Source: an uncultured Paracoccaceae bacterium
GTDB lineage: Bacteria > Pseudomonadota > Alphaproteobacteria > Rhodobacterales > Rhodobacteraceae
DNA length: 64,000 nucleotides
Direction: 5' to 3'
Assembly (NCBI GenBank): GCA_951812615.1
Contig: CATOSU010000007.1
Location: 167,751-231,750 of the forward strand
Part shown: positions 1 to 8,530 of the stretch, piece by piece
Position numbering within the stretch: the first letter of the stretch is position 1
Layout: the number at the start of each line of letters is the position of its first letter
Position numbers and translations under genes: made by a program
Notes under the pieces: generated by a model
The model's input: the letters and a program-made list of their open reading frames with translations, nothing else
The model's database searches: none
Told to the model about the DNA's origin: nothing

Positions 1-838
1 AGGCATTCTGAGCCAGATCGAACCGCGGGCCATTGGCTCGCTGCTGGTTCTGATTGCGCTGATCGCAGGGATCGGCTTTGGCGGCTGGACCGTGCTGAAA
101 CAGATCCAGCAGGTGCAGGTTGCCCCGGTCGAAGAGGCGCCTGTCGCACTGACCGATCTCGATCCGCTGGAAACCGCGATGCGCGGAATGCCGAACGTCC
201 CCGGACAGAACACCTCGGACCTGCCGCGTTCGGCCGAGACGCTGGACCGGCTGTACCGTCCGCAGGCGCTGGACGTGCCGGTGCTGGTGGCGCGCGATGC
301 GCCAATTTCCTCGCTTGATCCGAACTCGGTCGGCACGTTCCGGGGCGACGCCCTGACACGCTCGGCGCTGGCAGCGCCGGACCGGCTGCCGGAAACCGGC
401 AGCGTTGCGGATGCTGCACAGCGCGTGGTCGATCAGCTTGCCGCCGCCGAAACCGGGCAGGGTCCGACCGTCCCGCAGGTTCTGGAAGACGCCGCGCCGG
501 TTCTGAAAATGGTCGCGGTGCGCCAGTCCTGGGTCAAGGTCCGGTCCAATGACGGCACGGTCATCTACGAAGGCATGATGGAGCCCGGCGACAGCTGGAT
601 TGCGCCGCAGACCGAAGAACCGCCGACCCTGCGCACGGGCGAAAGCGGCGCGATTTATTTCGAGGTCGCCAACAAGTTTTACGGCCCCGTCGGCGCCCCG
701 GGTGCGGTGACCTCCAACCTGCCGCTGACCATTGCCGGCCTGCAGGAAACCTATCCTCAGGTGATGTCCGATCAGGACAAGGATCTGGTCCGCTATGCCG
801 AGGCGCAGGGCGTGATCATCGGCACCGACGACAACTAA
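1..838 (+). CDS. RodZ-like cytoskeletal/HTH protein, C-terminal part
   Basis: The frame is open from base 2 with no start in the window, so the N-terminus (expected cytoplasmic helix-turn-helix domain) lies upstream. The visible 278 residues begin with a membrane segment at about residues 12-30. A proline- and acid-rich periplasmic linker follows. A DUF4115-type RodZ C-terminal domain lies at about 170-250, around SWVKVRSNDG and YEGMMEPGDSW. RodZ anchors the MreB cytoskeleton. A RodZ-like gene just before ispG is a common alphaproteobacterial arrangement. The family call rests on membrane topology, the C-terminal domain and context; the HTH part cannot be checked. Confidence 0.75.
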   Translation, partial: GILSQIEPRAIGSLLVLIALIAGIGFGGWTVLKQIQQVQVAPVEEAPVALTDLDPLETAMRGMPNVPGQNTSDLPRSAETLDRLYRPQALDVPVLVARDAPISSLDPNSVGTFRGDALTRSALAAPDRLPETGSVADAAQRVVDQLAAAETGQGPTVPQVLEDAAPVLKMVAVRQSWVKVRSNDGTVIYEGMMEPGDSWIAPQTEEPPTLRTGESGAIYFEVANKFYGPVGAPGAVTSNLPLTIAGLQETYPQVMSDQDKDLVRYAEAQGVIIGTDDN

Positions 839-915
839 GATCCCAGATGCCGCATTGCCTGAGGCCGGGCGGGGGACTATGTGCCTGACAAGAGTGGCCT
901 CTTGAGGGAATGCCC

Positions 916-2037
916 ATGTCCGTGAACCCGGTTCGCCCCTGGCGCAATATCTATCGCCGCAAATCCCGACAGATCATGGTCGGGCCGGTTCCGGTCGGGG
1001 GGGATGCGCCGATTTCGGTGCAGACGATGACCAACACCCCGACAACGGATGTTGCGGCGACCGTTGCACAGGTGCAGGCCGCGGCCGAGGCGGGCGCCGA
1101 TATCGTGCGTATATCCGTCCCTGACGAGGCCAGTTCCGCCGCGCTGAAAGAGATCATCCCGGAATGCCCGGTGCCGATCGTCGCGGACATCCATTTCCAT
1201 TATCGGCGGGGCATTGAATCGGCCGAAGCCGGCGCCGCCTGCCTGCGGATCAACCCGGGCAATATCGGCCGCCCGGACCGCGTGCGCGAGGTGATTGCCG
1301 CGGCTCGCGATCATGGCTGTTCGATGCGGATCGGCGTGAATGCCGGATCGCTGGAAAAACACCTGCTGGAGAAATACGGCGAACCCTGTCCCGAGGCCAT
1401 GGTCGAAAGCGGGATGGAGCATATCCGCATCCTTGAAGACAATGATTTCATGGACTTCAAGATCAGTGTTAAAGCGTCTGACGTGTTTCTGTCCGCTGCT
1501 GCGTATCAGGGGATTGCCGAGGCCACCGATGCCCCGATCCATCTGGGCATCACCGAGGCCGGCGGGTTTGTCGGCGGCACCATCAAAAGCGCCATCGGGC
1601 TGGGCAACCTGCTGTGGATGGGCATCGGTGACACGCTGCGCGTGTCGCTGTCGGCCGATCCGGTAGAAGAGGTGAAGGTGGGCTACGAGATCCTCAAGTC
1701 GCTGGGTCTGCGTCACCGCGGCGTCAATATCATCTCTTGCCCGTCCTGCGCCCGGCAGGGGTTCGACGTGATCAGAACGGTGGAGACGCTGGAAAAACGG
1801 CTGGAACACATCAAGACCCCGATGAGCCTGAGCATCATCGGCTGTGTCGTCAACGGTCCCGGTGAGGCGCTGATGACCGATATCGGATTTACCGGCGGCG
1901 GGGCCGGGTCCGGCATGGTGTATCTGGCCGGCAAGCAAAGCCACAAGATGTCCAACGACAAGATGATCGACCACATTGTCGAGCAGGTCGAACGCCGCGC
2001 GGCGGAACTGGACGCAGTACAGGACGCGGCCGAGTAG
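916..2037 (+). CDS. ispG: 4-hydroxy-3-methylbut-2-en-1-yl diphosphate synthase (flavodoxin)
   Basis: IspG (GcpE) converts MEcPP to HMBPP in the non-mevalonate isoprenoid pathway and is a cytosolic 4Fe-4S enzyme. The 373-residue product has the expected length. It carries the cluster ligands SCPSC (Cys275, Cys278) and the [11 protein letters not shown] motif (Cys310, with the conserved Glu about seven residues later). I chose ATG 916 over ATG 910 because the GAGGGA ribosome-binding site at 904-909 sits 6 nt before 916 but directly abuts 910. It follows the RodZ-like gene in the same direction after about 75 bp. Confidence 0.96.
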   Translation: MSVNPVRPWRNIYRRKSRQIMVGPVPVGGDAPISVQTMTNTPTTDVAATVAQVQAAAEAGADIVRISVPDEASSAALKEIIPECPVPIVADIHFHYRRGIESAEAGAACLRINPGNIGRPDRVREVIAAARDHGCSMRIGVNAGSLEKHLLEKYGEPCPEAMVESGMEHIRILEDNDFMDFKISVKASDVFLSAAAYQGIAEATDAPIHLGITEAGGFVGGTIKSAIGLGNLLWMGIGDTLRVSLSADPVEEVKVGYEILKSLGLRHRGVNIISCPSCARQGFDVIRTVETLEKRLEHIKTPMSLSIIGCVVNGPGEALMTDIGFTGGGAGSGMVYLAGKQSHKMSNDKMIDHIVEQVERRAAELDAVQDAAE

Positions 2038-2083
2038 GCGACCCCGGAGCAGGATGCCGACCCGCGCGAGGCCACGTCTTGTT

Positions 2084-2995
2084 CTACCGCGGCAGCGCGT
2101 CCTCCGGTTCGGCCTGGGTTGCCAGCCATTCGCGGAACCGGCGCAGCGCCGGGTCGGCGGATTTCGAAACCGGCCAGACCAGGTAATAGGCGCCGGTGGC
2201 CTCCACCGCCCGCCCATAGGCGACCCGCAGCGCGCCGGTGGCAATGTCCTGCTCGGCCAGGTAATCCGGCACCAACGCCACGCCCAGCCCGTGCAGCGCC
2301 GCCTGCATGATGGTTGAAAACTGATCGTAAAGCGTGCCGGGCACGGGGGCAGGGGGTGCCACGCCCTGCGCGGTGAACCAGTCGGTCCAGAACCGCGGAC
2401 GGGTCTGAATATGCAAAAGTGGCATACGCAGCAGATCCGCAGCCGCCACCGGATCATACCGCGCCAGCAGATCCGGGGTGCAGACCGGCACAACCTGTTC
2501 ATAGCGCAGCAGCATCCTGTCTGTTCCGGGCCAGTCTCCGGAACCGAAATGCAATGCCGCATCAAAGGGTTCGGAAGCAAAGTTGAACGTGCTGAACCGG
2601 GTCGACATATTCAGCGTCAGGTCGCCGTGCAAGCGGGCGAAATCCGGCAGGCGCGGCACCAGCCACCGCATGCCGAAGGTCGGCAGAATCGCGAGGTTGA
2701 TGGTGCCGCCCGCCGGGGACACCTGCAATTGCACCGACGCCTGCGCGATCTGTTCCAGCGCGGGCCGGATCCGGGCGACATATTCCCGTGCCGCAGGTGT
2801 CAGGCTCAGCCGTCTTTTTTCGCGCTGGATCAGCCCGGTGCCCAGCTGCGCCTCCAGCGCCTGAAACTGCCGGCTGACGGCGCTTTGCGTCAGCGCCAGT
2901 TCCTCGGCCACTGCCGTGGCGCTGCCCAGCCGGTCCAGCGCCTCCAGTGCGCGCAGACCGGAAAGGGAGGGATAGAACCGCCGTTCCAGTGCCAT
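2084..2995 (-). CDS. LysR-family regulator (GcvA-like), probable gcdH regulator
   Basis: A 303-residue LysR-type regulator. The N-terminal winged HTH spans about residues 9-66 ([17 protein letters not shown]) and a periplasmic-binding-protein-like effector domain fills the rest. The sequence style is that of the GcvA branch. It is divergent from gcdH with 91 bp between start codons, the classic layout for a LysR protein controlling its neighbour. An inverted repeat ATGCA-N4-TGCAT lies in the gap at 3011-3024. It converges on ispG. Control of gcdH is inferred from position only. Confidence 0.88.
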   Translation of the reverse strand: MALERRFYPSLSGLRALEALDRLGSATAVAEELALTQSAVSRQFQALEAQLGTGLIQREKRRLSLTPAAREYVARIRPALEQIAQASVQLQVSPAGGTINLAILPTFGMRWLVPRLPDFARLHGDLTLNMSTRFSTFNFASEPFDAALHFGSGDWPGTDRMLLRYEQVVPVCTPDLLARYDPVAAADLLRMPLLHIQTRPRFWTDWFTAQGVAPPAPVPGTLYDQFSTIMQAALHGLGVALVPDYLAEQDIATGALRVAYGRAVEATGAYYLVWPVSKSADPALRRFREWLATQAEPEDALPR

Positions 2996-3010
2996 CTATG
3001 CGGTTTCCTC

Positions 3011-3024
3011 ATGCAAACATGCAT
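3011..3024. promoter_or_regulatory. Inverted repeat in LysR/gcdH intergenic region
   Basis: ATGCA-AACA-TGCAT, a perfect 5-bp inverted repeat in the 91-bp gap between the divergent LysR gene and gcdH. It is suitable as a LysR binding half-site pair. The same arms with a different 4-nt spacer recur at 33715-33728. Function is inferred. Confidence 0.35.
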
Positions 3025-3086
3025 ATTCATCGTTTTATCAGACGCAAAACGCAAGTTATACGTCCCCCAAACCAGAGGAGTTCCCG

Positions 3087-4313
3087 ATGACCGACAGCGA
3101 AAAACCCGCCCTGCGCGCCAAGGACGCCCCGGATCTGAGCAGCTTTGACTGGGCCGATCCGCTGCGGCTGGACGATCAGCTGAGCGAAGATGAACGCATG
3201 ATCGCCGACAGCGCCCGCGCCTATGCGCAGGAAAAGCTGCAGCCGCGGGTCACCGAGGCCTATGAAACAGAGGCCACGGATCCCGGGATCTTCCGCGAGA
3301 TGGGCGAAATGGGCCTGCTGGGCGTGACGGTTCCCGAAGAATACGGCGGGATCGGTGCGGGCTATGTCAGCTATGGGCTGGTGGCGCGAGAAGTCGAACG
3401 GGTCGACAGCGGTTACCGGTCGATGATGTCGGTGCAGTCTTCGCTGGTGATGTATCCGATCTATGCCTACGGGTCCGAGGAACAGCGGCAGAAATACCTG
3501 CCGAAGCTGTCCAGCGGTGAATGGATCGGCTGTTTCGGCCTGACCGAGCCCGATGCCGGCAGCGATCCGGGCAGCATGAAAACCCGGGCTGAGAAGGTGC
3601 AGGGCGGTTATGTGCTGAACGGGTCCAAGATGTGGATTTCAAACGCGCCGATTGCCGATGTGTTCGTAGTCTGGGCCAAATCCGATGCCCATGGCGGCAA
3701 GATCCGCGGTTTCGTGCTGGAAAAAGGCGCCAAGGGCCTGTCCGCGCCGAAGATCCGCAACAAGATGTCGCTGCGCGCCTCGATTACCGGCGAAATCGTT
3801 CTGGACGGTGTCGAAGTGGGCGAAGACGCGCTGCTGCCCAACGTGCAGGGTCTGAAGGGTCCGTTCGGCTGTCTGAACCGGGCGCGCTATGGCATCAGTT
3901 GGGGCGCGATGGGTGCGGCCGAATGCTGCTGGCATGCCGCGCGGCAATACGGGCTGGACCGCAAACAGTTCGGCAAACCGCTGGCACAGACGCAGCTGTT
4001 TCAGCGCAAACTTGCCGACATGCAGACCGAGATCGCCCTGGGCCTGCACGCATCGTTGCGGGTAGGGCGGCTGATGGACGAGGCCCGCGCCGCACCGGAA
4101 ATGATCTCGATCGTCAAACGCAACAATTGCGGCAAGGCGCTGGATGTGGCGCGCATGGCGCGGGACATGCATGGCGGAAACGGCATCAGCCTCGAGTTTC
4201 AGGTGATCCGCCACATGATGAACCTTGAAACGGTGAATACCTACGAAGGAACGCATGATGTGCACGCGCTGATCCTCGGACGCGCACAGACCGGGCTGCA
4301 GGCGTTTTTCTGA
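3087..4313 (+). CDS. gcdH: Glutaryl-CoA dehydrogenase
   Basis: GcdH oxidatively decarboxylates glutaryl-CoA to crotonyl-CoA in lysine/tryptophan and glutarate breakdown, using FAD. The 408-residue protein has the acyl-CoA dehydrogenase fold: [11 protein letters not shown] at about residue 150, a DRKQFGKPL region, and the diagnostic C-terminal [10 protein letters not shown] in which Glu387 is the catalytic base. AGAGGAG precedes the ATG at good spacing. It is divergent from the LysR regulator and followed by a GC-rich hairpin. Confidence 0.95.
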   Translation: MTDSEKPALRAKDAPDLSSFDWADPLRLDDQLSEDERMIADSARAYAQEKLQPRVTEAYETEATDPGIFREMGEMGLLGVTVPEEYGGIGAGYVSYGLVAREVERVDSGYRSMMSVQSSLVMYPIYAYGSEEQRQKYLPKLSSGEWIGCFGLTEPDAGSDPGSMKTRAEKVQGGYVLNGSKMWISNAPIADVFVVWAKSDAHGGKIRGFVLEKGAKGLSAPKIRNKMSLRASITGEIVLDGVEVGEDALLPNVQGLKGPFGCLNRARYGISWGAMGAAECCWHAARQYGLDRKQFGKPLAQTQLFQRKLADMQTEIALGLHASLRVGRLMDEARAAPEMISIVKRNNCGKALDVARMARDMHGGNGISLEFQVIRHMMNLETVNTYEGTHDVHALILGRAQTGLQAFF

Positions 4314-4320
4314 TCACGAC

Positions 4321-4342
4321 AGGGGCCCGGTTTCCGGGCCCT
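4321..4342 (+). terminator. GC-rich hairpin after gcdH
   Basis: Perfect 8-bp stem GGGCCCGG / CCGGGCCC with a TTT loop, starting 10 bp after the gcdH stop. There is no U-tract, so it is a weak or transcript-stabilising terminator candidate. Confidence 0.45.
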
Positions 4343-4398
4343 CGAACACCGCTGATATCTCCGTGTGGCATTTGCAGGGGGATTTCGGTTCGGGTGCC

Positions 4399-4423
4399 CA
4401 TAATGCGTATAATAAGTATTATG
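4399..4423. promoter_or_regulatory. 25-bp near-palindrome, candidate operator
   Basis: The two 12-nt arms around a central A match in 10 of 12 positions: CATAAT at one end, ATTATG at the other, and TAT-A-ATA at the centre. It sits in the AT-rich patch upstream of the ligase operon. It could bind a dimeric regulator or be a promoter element. The regulator is unknown. Confidence 0.4.
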
Positions 4424-4524
4424 GTAAATATTATGATGGGCCAAATGTCTGATATTGTGTATATTATGCCTTGAATGGCCGCGCACAATACTGCACCCGC
4501 AGGTCTGACCCGACCCGAACTATG

Positions 4525-4539
4525 CGAAACAACGTTCCG
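4525..4539. promoter_or_regulatory. Candidate IclR operator, ligase operon
   Basis: CGAAAC-AAC-GTTCCG, a 15-bp palindrome (5 of 6 arm positions) with the 3-nt spacer typical of IclR-family sites. It is preceded by ATG so that it fits TGCRRAAYNNNRTTYCG, shared with 25611-25627 and 33716-33732. It lies about 150 bp upstream of the ligase start. Confidence 0.45.
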
Positions 4540-4638
4540 TCATGCGGTGTTGGCACCGTCTGAATTCCAATCTAACATCTGTCCTGAGAGTCGCGCCGCG
4601 GTCTGACCGCGGGCCGCGCCCGAGGGAGGAATTTGGAC

Positions 4639-4692
4639 TTGAGCAACATTCGCGTGCCCGGCACGCGCCTATCGGGGTGCGTGCGAACATGA
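4639..4692 (+). CDS. Possible 17-residue leader peptide
   Basis: A TTG-initiated ORF of 17 codons follows a strong ribosome-binding site GGGAGGA (4624-4630, 8-nt spacing). Its TGA overlaps the ligase ATG as ATGA. The ligase start itself has only a weak GGGGTG upstream, so translational coupling through this leader is plausible. The peptide (begins MSNIRVPGTR if initiated with Met) is not recognised. It may be chance. Confidence 0.3.
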   Translation: MSNIRVPGTRLSGCVRT

Positions 4693-6404
4693 AATCCATG
4701 GCACTGAATGATGCGGTTCAGCGCGTCATCACGACAGAACCCACTTTCGAAGTGACGAACGCGGCAATCCGGGGCGTAAATTACAAGGTTTTCAAAAACA
4801 TACCCGGCCATGTGCGCGCATTGATGCAGGCCAGCCGGGAACGTCAGGGCAATGGGACGGCGGAATACCTCGTCTTTGGCGAGGAACGCTGGACCTATGA
4901 CGCGTTTTGCGCGGAATCCAACCGGATTGCCCATGCGCTGAGCAATGAACTGGGCATTGGCAAGGGCGACCGGGTCGCGATTGCCATGCACAACTGTCCC
5001 GAACTGCTGATGCTCTTTACCGCGATTGCCTCGGTCGGGGCGGTTACCGTGTTTCTCAATGGCTGGTGGACCACCGAAGAACTGGACTATGCGCTGGATG
5101 ACAGCGGTGCGAAGCTGGTTTTCGCGGATGCGGAGCGGGTTCGTCGACTGCGCCCCGTCGAAGGTGAAAAAGGATTGATAATCATAGGTGTACGGGATGG
5201 AGTTGACCTGACGGAAAACAGCTATCCCGCGCTTCTGGCGCTCAGCACTGATGACAGCTGGCCGCAAACCGGGATCGACACAGACGACGATTTCGCAATC
5301 ATGTATTCCTCGGGCACCACGGGGCATCCCAAGGGTGTGGTGCAAACCCACCGGGGCGCGATGAACGCGGTGTTCACATGGCTGATGCAGGCGTCGCTGG
5401 CGCCCCTGCTGGACCCGCCTGCCCCGGATGCGCCGGAACCGCCGCGCCCGTCAGTGCTGGTGCTGACGCCGCTGTTTCATGTCACCGCAACGCATCCTGT
5501 GTTCCTGACCAGCCTTCCGGCCGGTGCCAAGCTGGCGCTGATGGGCAAATGGGACGCAGAAGAGGCCGTGCGCATCATCCGCGACGAAGGCGTGCGCCGG
5601 CTGGTCGGGGTGCCAACGCAGTCCCATGATCTGATGATCGCCGCGCGCGCGATGAACGAGCCTCTGCCAACGCTGGAATTTCTGGCCGCGGGCGGTGCGA
5701 AACGGCCTGCGGCACAGGTGGGTGAACTGGCCCGGGCGTTTCCAAATGCGCAACTGGCCACCGGCTGGGGCATGACCGAAACCAATGCCATCGGCTTCGG
5801 CATGTCCGGCCCGGAATATGTGGACCGTCCGGGCAGTGCCGGACGGCTATACCCGCCGCTTCAGGCGGTGAAGTTCGTCGATGATGACGGGCAGGAAGTG
5901 CCCCAGGGCGAGATTGGCGAAATCACTGTAAAAAGCCCGTGTAACATGCGGTGCTACCTGAATAAACCGGAGGCCACGGCCGAGGTTTTTCAGGACGGCT
6001 GGCTGCGCACCGGCGATATGGGGTTCATCGAGCCCGACGGCGTTATCACCATTGTTGACCGCAAGAAGAACATCATCATCCGCGGCGGTGAAAACATCGC
6101 CTGTCTCGACGTCGAAGGCGCGTTGCACCGGCATCCGGCGGTGGCCGAGGCCTGCGTTTTTTCGCTGCCGGACGACCGGCTGGGCGAGGTTGTCGGCGCA
6201 GGTGTGCAATTGCGGAGCGGCATGTCGGCCACGGCGGACGAGATCCGGAGCTATCTCGCCGACCATATCGCCCGGTTCAAAATCCCCGAACATATCTGGT
6301 TCCGCGACACCCCCCTGCCCCGCGGCACCACTGACAAGCTGGACCGGCGGGCCCTGCGCGCCGAATGCATCGAAACCCTGACCCCGAAGGGACCTGCGAC
6401 ATGA
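4689..6404 (+). CDS. AMP-forming acyl-CoA ligase
   Basis: A 571-residue ANL-superfamily ligase that would activate a carboxylic acid as its CoA thioester. Visible motifs are the AMP-binding P-loop YSSGTTGHPKG at about residue 205, the GWGMTETN motif, TGDMGFIEPDG, and the C-terminal DRKKNIIIRGGENI hinge. The reading frame is open further upstream to 4542, but that part is not protein-like and lacks a ribosome-binding site. ATG 4689 overlaps the stop of a possible leader peptide. It is the first gene of a six-gene operon. The substrate cannot be read from sequence; the family covers medium-chain, branched and aromatic acids. Confidence 0.88.
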   Translation: MKSMALNDAVQRVITTEPTFEVTNAAIRGVNYKVFKNIPGHVRALMQASRERQGNGTAEYLVFGEERWTYDAFCAESNRIAHALSNELGIGKGDRVAIAMHNCPELLMLFTAIASVGAVTVFLNGWWTTEELDYALDDSGAKLVFADAERVRRLRPVEGEKGLIIIGVRDGVDLTENSYPALLALSTDDSWPQTGIDTDDDFAIMYSSGTTGHPKGVVQTHRGAMNAVFTWLMQASLAPLLDPPAPDAPEPPRPSVLVLTPLFHVTATHPVFLTSLPAGAKLALMGKWDAEEAVRIIRDEGVRRLVGVPTQSHDLMIAARAMNEPLPTLEFLAAGGAKRPAAQVGELARAFPNAQLATGWGMTETNAIGFGMSGPEYVDRPGSAGRLYPPLQAVKFVDDDGQEVPQGEIGEITVKSPCNMRCYLNKPEATAEVFQDGWLRTGDMGFIEPDGVITIVDRKKNIIIRGGENIACLDVEGALHRHPAVAEACVFSLPDDRLGEVVGAGVQLRSGMSATADEIRSYLADHIARFKIPEHIWFRDTPLPRGTTDKLDRRALRAECIETLTPKGPAT

Positions 6405-7702
6405 CACAGCCAAGCGAACAGCAGATTTCGGAATACCTGGCGGCCGCCGGCAAAGCCGCGTGGGACGTTCCCGACATCACCCCGCAAACGCCCCGGGGCA
6501 CCGTCAAAACGCTGGGCGTTATCGGCGCCGGCACGATGGGCGGCGGGATCTCGATGAACTTTGCCACCGCCGGGTATCAGATCCGGATCGTCGAAACCAC
6601 GCAGGAGGCGCTGGACCGCGGGCTGTCGGTGGTGCGCGGCCATTATCAGCGCAGCGCGGACCGGGGCCGTTTCCTGGCGGAAGAGGTCGATATCCGGATG
6701 GGGCGCTATGACGGGCGGCTGTCGCTGGCGGATCTGGCTGATTGCGACATGGTGATCGAGGCCGTGTTCGAGGACATGGACCTGAAGAAAAAGATCTTCA
6801 CCGAACTGGACCGCGTGATGAAGCCCGGTGCGATCCTTGCCACCAACACCTCGGCGCTGGATATCGACGAGATTGCCGCCGTCACCTCGCGGCCCGAAGA
6901 CGTGATCGGCACACATTTCTTTTCGCCCGCCAACGTCATGAAATTGCTGGAGATCGTGCGGGCAGAGAAAACCGCGCCGGATGTTCTGGCCACCTGTCTG
7001 GATATCGCGCGCGAGATCAACAAGATCGCCGTTGTCGTGGGGGTCTGCCCCGGTTTCGTGGGCAACCGCATCCTGTTTGCGCGTCAGGAGCAGGCGCAGA
7101 AACTGGTCTACAAGGGCGTCATGCCATGGGAGGTGGACGCGGCACTGAACGCCTTCGGTTTCAAGATGGGGCCGTTTCAGATGTCCGATCTGGCCGGGCT
7201 GGATATCGGCTGGTCGAAGGGGGCGAAAACCGCCAACCCGATCCGGGATGCGCTGTGTGAAATGGACCGGCGCGGGCAGAAAACCAGGGCCGGGTATTAC
7301 GATTACGACGAGAACCGGATGCCGCATCCCTCGGACGTGACCGCCGGGATCATCCGCGAGATCACCGGCGCCGCCGACAGCCACATGGCGCAGGACGATA
7401 TCATCGATATCTGCATCTGCCCGATGATCAACGAGGCGGTAAAGATCCTTGAAGAAAACAAGGCCCAGCGGCCGTCGGACGTGGATGTGGTGTGGCTCAA
7501 CGGTTATGGCTGGCCGGCGGACAAGGGCGGGCCGATGTTCTACGCGGATATGATCGGCGCCGGGAAGGTGCTGCGCGTGATGGAGGATCTGTCCGCCGAA
7601 GACCCGGGTTTTGCCCCCGCTGAAACGCTTGAGAAGCTTGCTGCAAGCAGTGGGAAATTCACGGAAATTGATACCGGCGGCCTGAAAACCGCGCGCGACT
7701 GA
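6401..7702 (+). CDS. 3-hydroxyacyl-CoA dehydrogenase
   Basis: 433 residues. An N-terminal NAD-binding domain carries GAGTMGGG at about residues 42-49. Two 3-hydroxyacyl-CoA dehydrogenase C-terminal domains follow (GFVGNRILFARQ at about 220, and NGYGWPADKGGPM at about 365). This is like the dehydrogenase half of FadB/FadJ without the hydratase half. It oxidises an L-3-hydroxyacyl-CoA to the 3-ketoacyl-CoA. The ATG overlaps the ligase stop (ATGA), so the two are translationally coupled. The hydratase function is supplied by the next gene. Confidence 0.9.
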   Translation: MTQPSEQQISEYLAAAGKAAWDVPDITPQTPRGTVKTLGVIGAGTMGGGISMNFATAGYQIRIVETTQEALDRGLSVVRGHYQRSADRGRFLAEEVDIRMGRYDGRLSLADLADCDMVIEAVFEDMDLKKKIFTELDRVMKPGAILATNTSALDIDEIAAVTSRPEDVIGTHFFSPANVMKLLEIVRAEKTAPDVLATCLDIAREINKIAVVVGVCPGFVGNRILFARQEQAQKLVYKGVMPWEVDAALNAFGFKMGPFQMSDLAGLDIGWSKGAKTANPIRDALCEMDRRGQKTRAGYYDYDENRMPHPSDVTAGIIREITGAADSHMAQDDIIDICICPMINEAVKILEENKAQRPSDVDVVWLNGYGWPADKGGPMFYADMIGAGKVLRVMEDLSAEDPGFAPAETLEKLAASSGKFTEIDTGGLKTARD

Positions 7703-7711
7703 GGAGAGACC

Positions 7712-8491
7712 ATGGCTTACGAATTCATCACCACCGAAAAGCGCGGGCATATCCTGCTGGTTACGATGAACCGGCCGGATGTCTACAACGCCGTGCACCC
7801 GCCGATGCATCACGAAATGTCCGAGTGCTGGGATGCCTTTGCCGCTGATGCTGACCTGTGGGTCGCGGTGCTGACCGGTGCGGGCGACAAGGCATTTACC
7901 GCCGGCAACGACCTGAAATACACGGCGACCCACGGCGCCGGTAAGGGCCTGCCCGAGACCGGCTTTGCCGGGCTGTCGTCACGCTTTGACCTTGAAAAGC
8001 CGCTGATCGCTGCAGTGAACGGGTTTGCCATGGGCGGCGGGTTTGAAACCGCGCTCAGCTGCGACATCATTCTCGCATCCGAAAATGCCAAGTTTTCGCT
8101 GCCCGAGGTGAAGGTCGGCTTCTTCGCCTCGGCCTCGGGGGTGCAGCGGCTGAGCCGGTATATCGGGCGGCTTGCGGCGCAGGAAATGATGTTTTCCGGG
8201 CGCACCATCGATGCGGCCGAGGCGCAGCGGCTGGGCTGCTGTAACGAGGTTGTCGCCCATGAAAACCTGATGGACCGGGCGCTGGAAAAGGCCGGGGAAC
8301 TTTGCACGGTTTCGCCATCCTCGATCAAGGCGACCAAGCGCATTCTCAACAGCATGAATGTTGCCGAAGGCCTGCCCGACAGCCTGCAGTACTCGCGGGT
8401 GGTTCAGGGTGATCTGGCCAAGACCGAAGACTTCAAGGAAGGCGTGCAGGCCTTTGTCGAGAAACGAAAACCCAATTGGGTGAACCGCTAA
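7712..8491 (+). CDS. Enoyl-CoA hydratase
   Basis: 259-residue crotonase-fold protein. Both catalytic glutamates of enoyl-CoA hydratases appear to be present: one in GGGFETALSCDI and one in SLPEVKVGF. It probably hydrates a trans-2-enoyl-CoA to the 3-hydroxyacyl-CoA used by the upstream dehydrogenase. A GAGGAGAG ribosome-binding site precedes the ATG, 9 bp after the previous stop. Compared with the other crotonase genes in this window (16528, 17325, 35559) it is the one that keeps the full hydratase dyad. Confidence 0.9.
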   Translation: MAYEFITTEKRGHILLVTMNRPDVYNAVHPPMHHEMSECWDAFAADADLWVAVLTGAGDKAFTAGNDLKYTATHGAGKGLPETGFAGLSSRFDLEKPLIAAVNGFAMGGGFETALSCDIILASENAKFSLPEVKVGFFASASGVQRLSRYIGRLAAQEMMFSGRTIDAAEAQRLGCCNEVVAHENLMDRALEKAGELCTVSPSSIKATKRILNSMNVAEGLPDSLQYSRVVQGDLAKTEDFKEGVQAFVEKRKPNWVNR

Positions 8492-8530
8492 CCGGGCGCC
8501 TGCCCGAGAATCATGAAACGGAGGTCCGAA

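Larger units (their letters stand above)
4343..4638. other. AT-rich regulatory region before the catabolic operon
   Basis: No gene is visible between gcdH and the ligase operon. About 4394-4470 is strikingly AT-rich for this window, with repeated TATTAT/ATAAT words, and contains a 25-bp near-palindrome at 4399-4423. A candidate IclR-type operator lies at 4525-4539. This is best read as the promoter/operator region of the following operon. Confidence 0.55.

Noticed and set aside
877..2580. 567-codon minus-strand open frame opposite ispG
   Set aside because: ispG is certain on the other strand; the frame also runs through the LysR gene out of frame.
6251..7933. 560-codon minus-strand open frame opposite the hydroxyacyl-CoA dehydrogenase
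   Set aside because: Shadow of conserved plus-strand genes; no start signal or domain.
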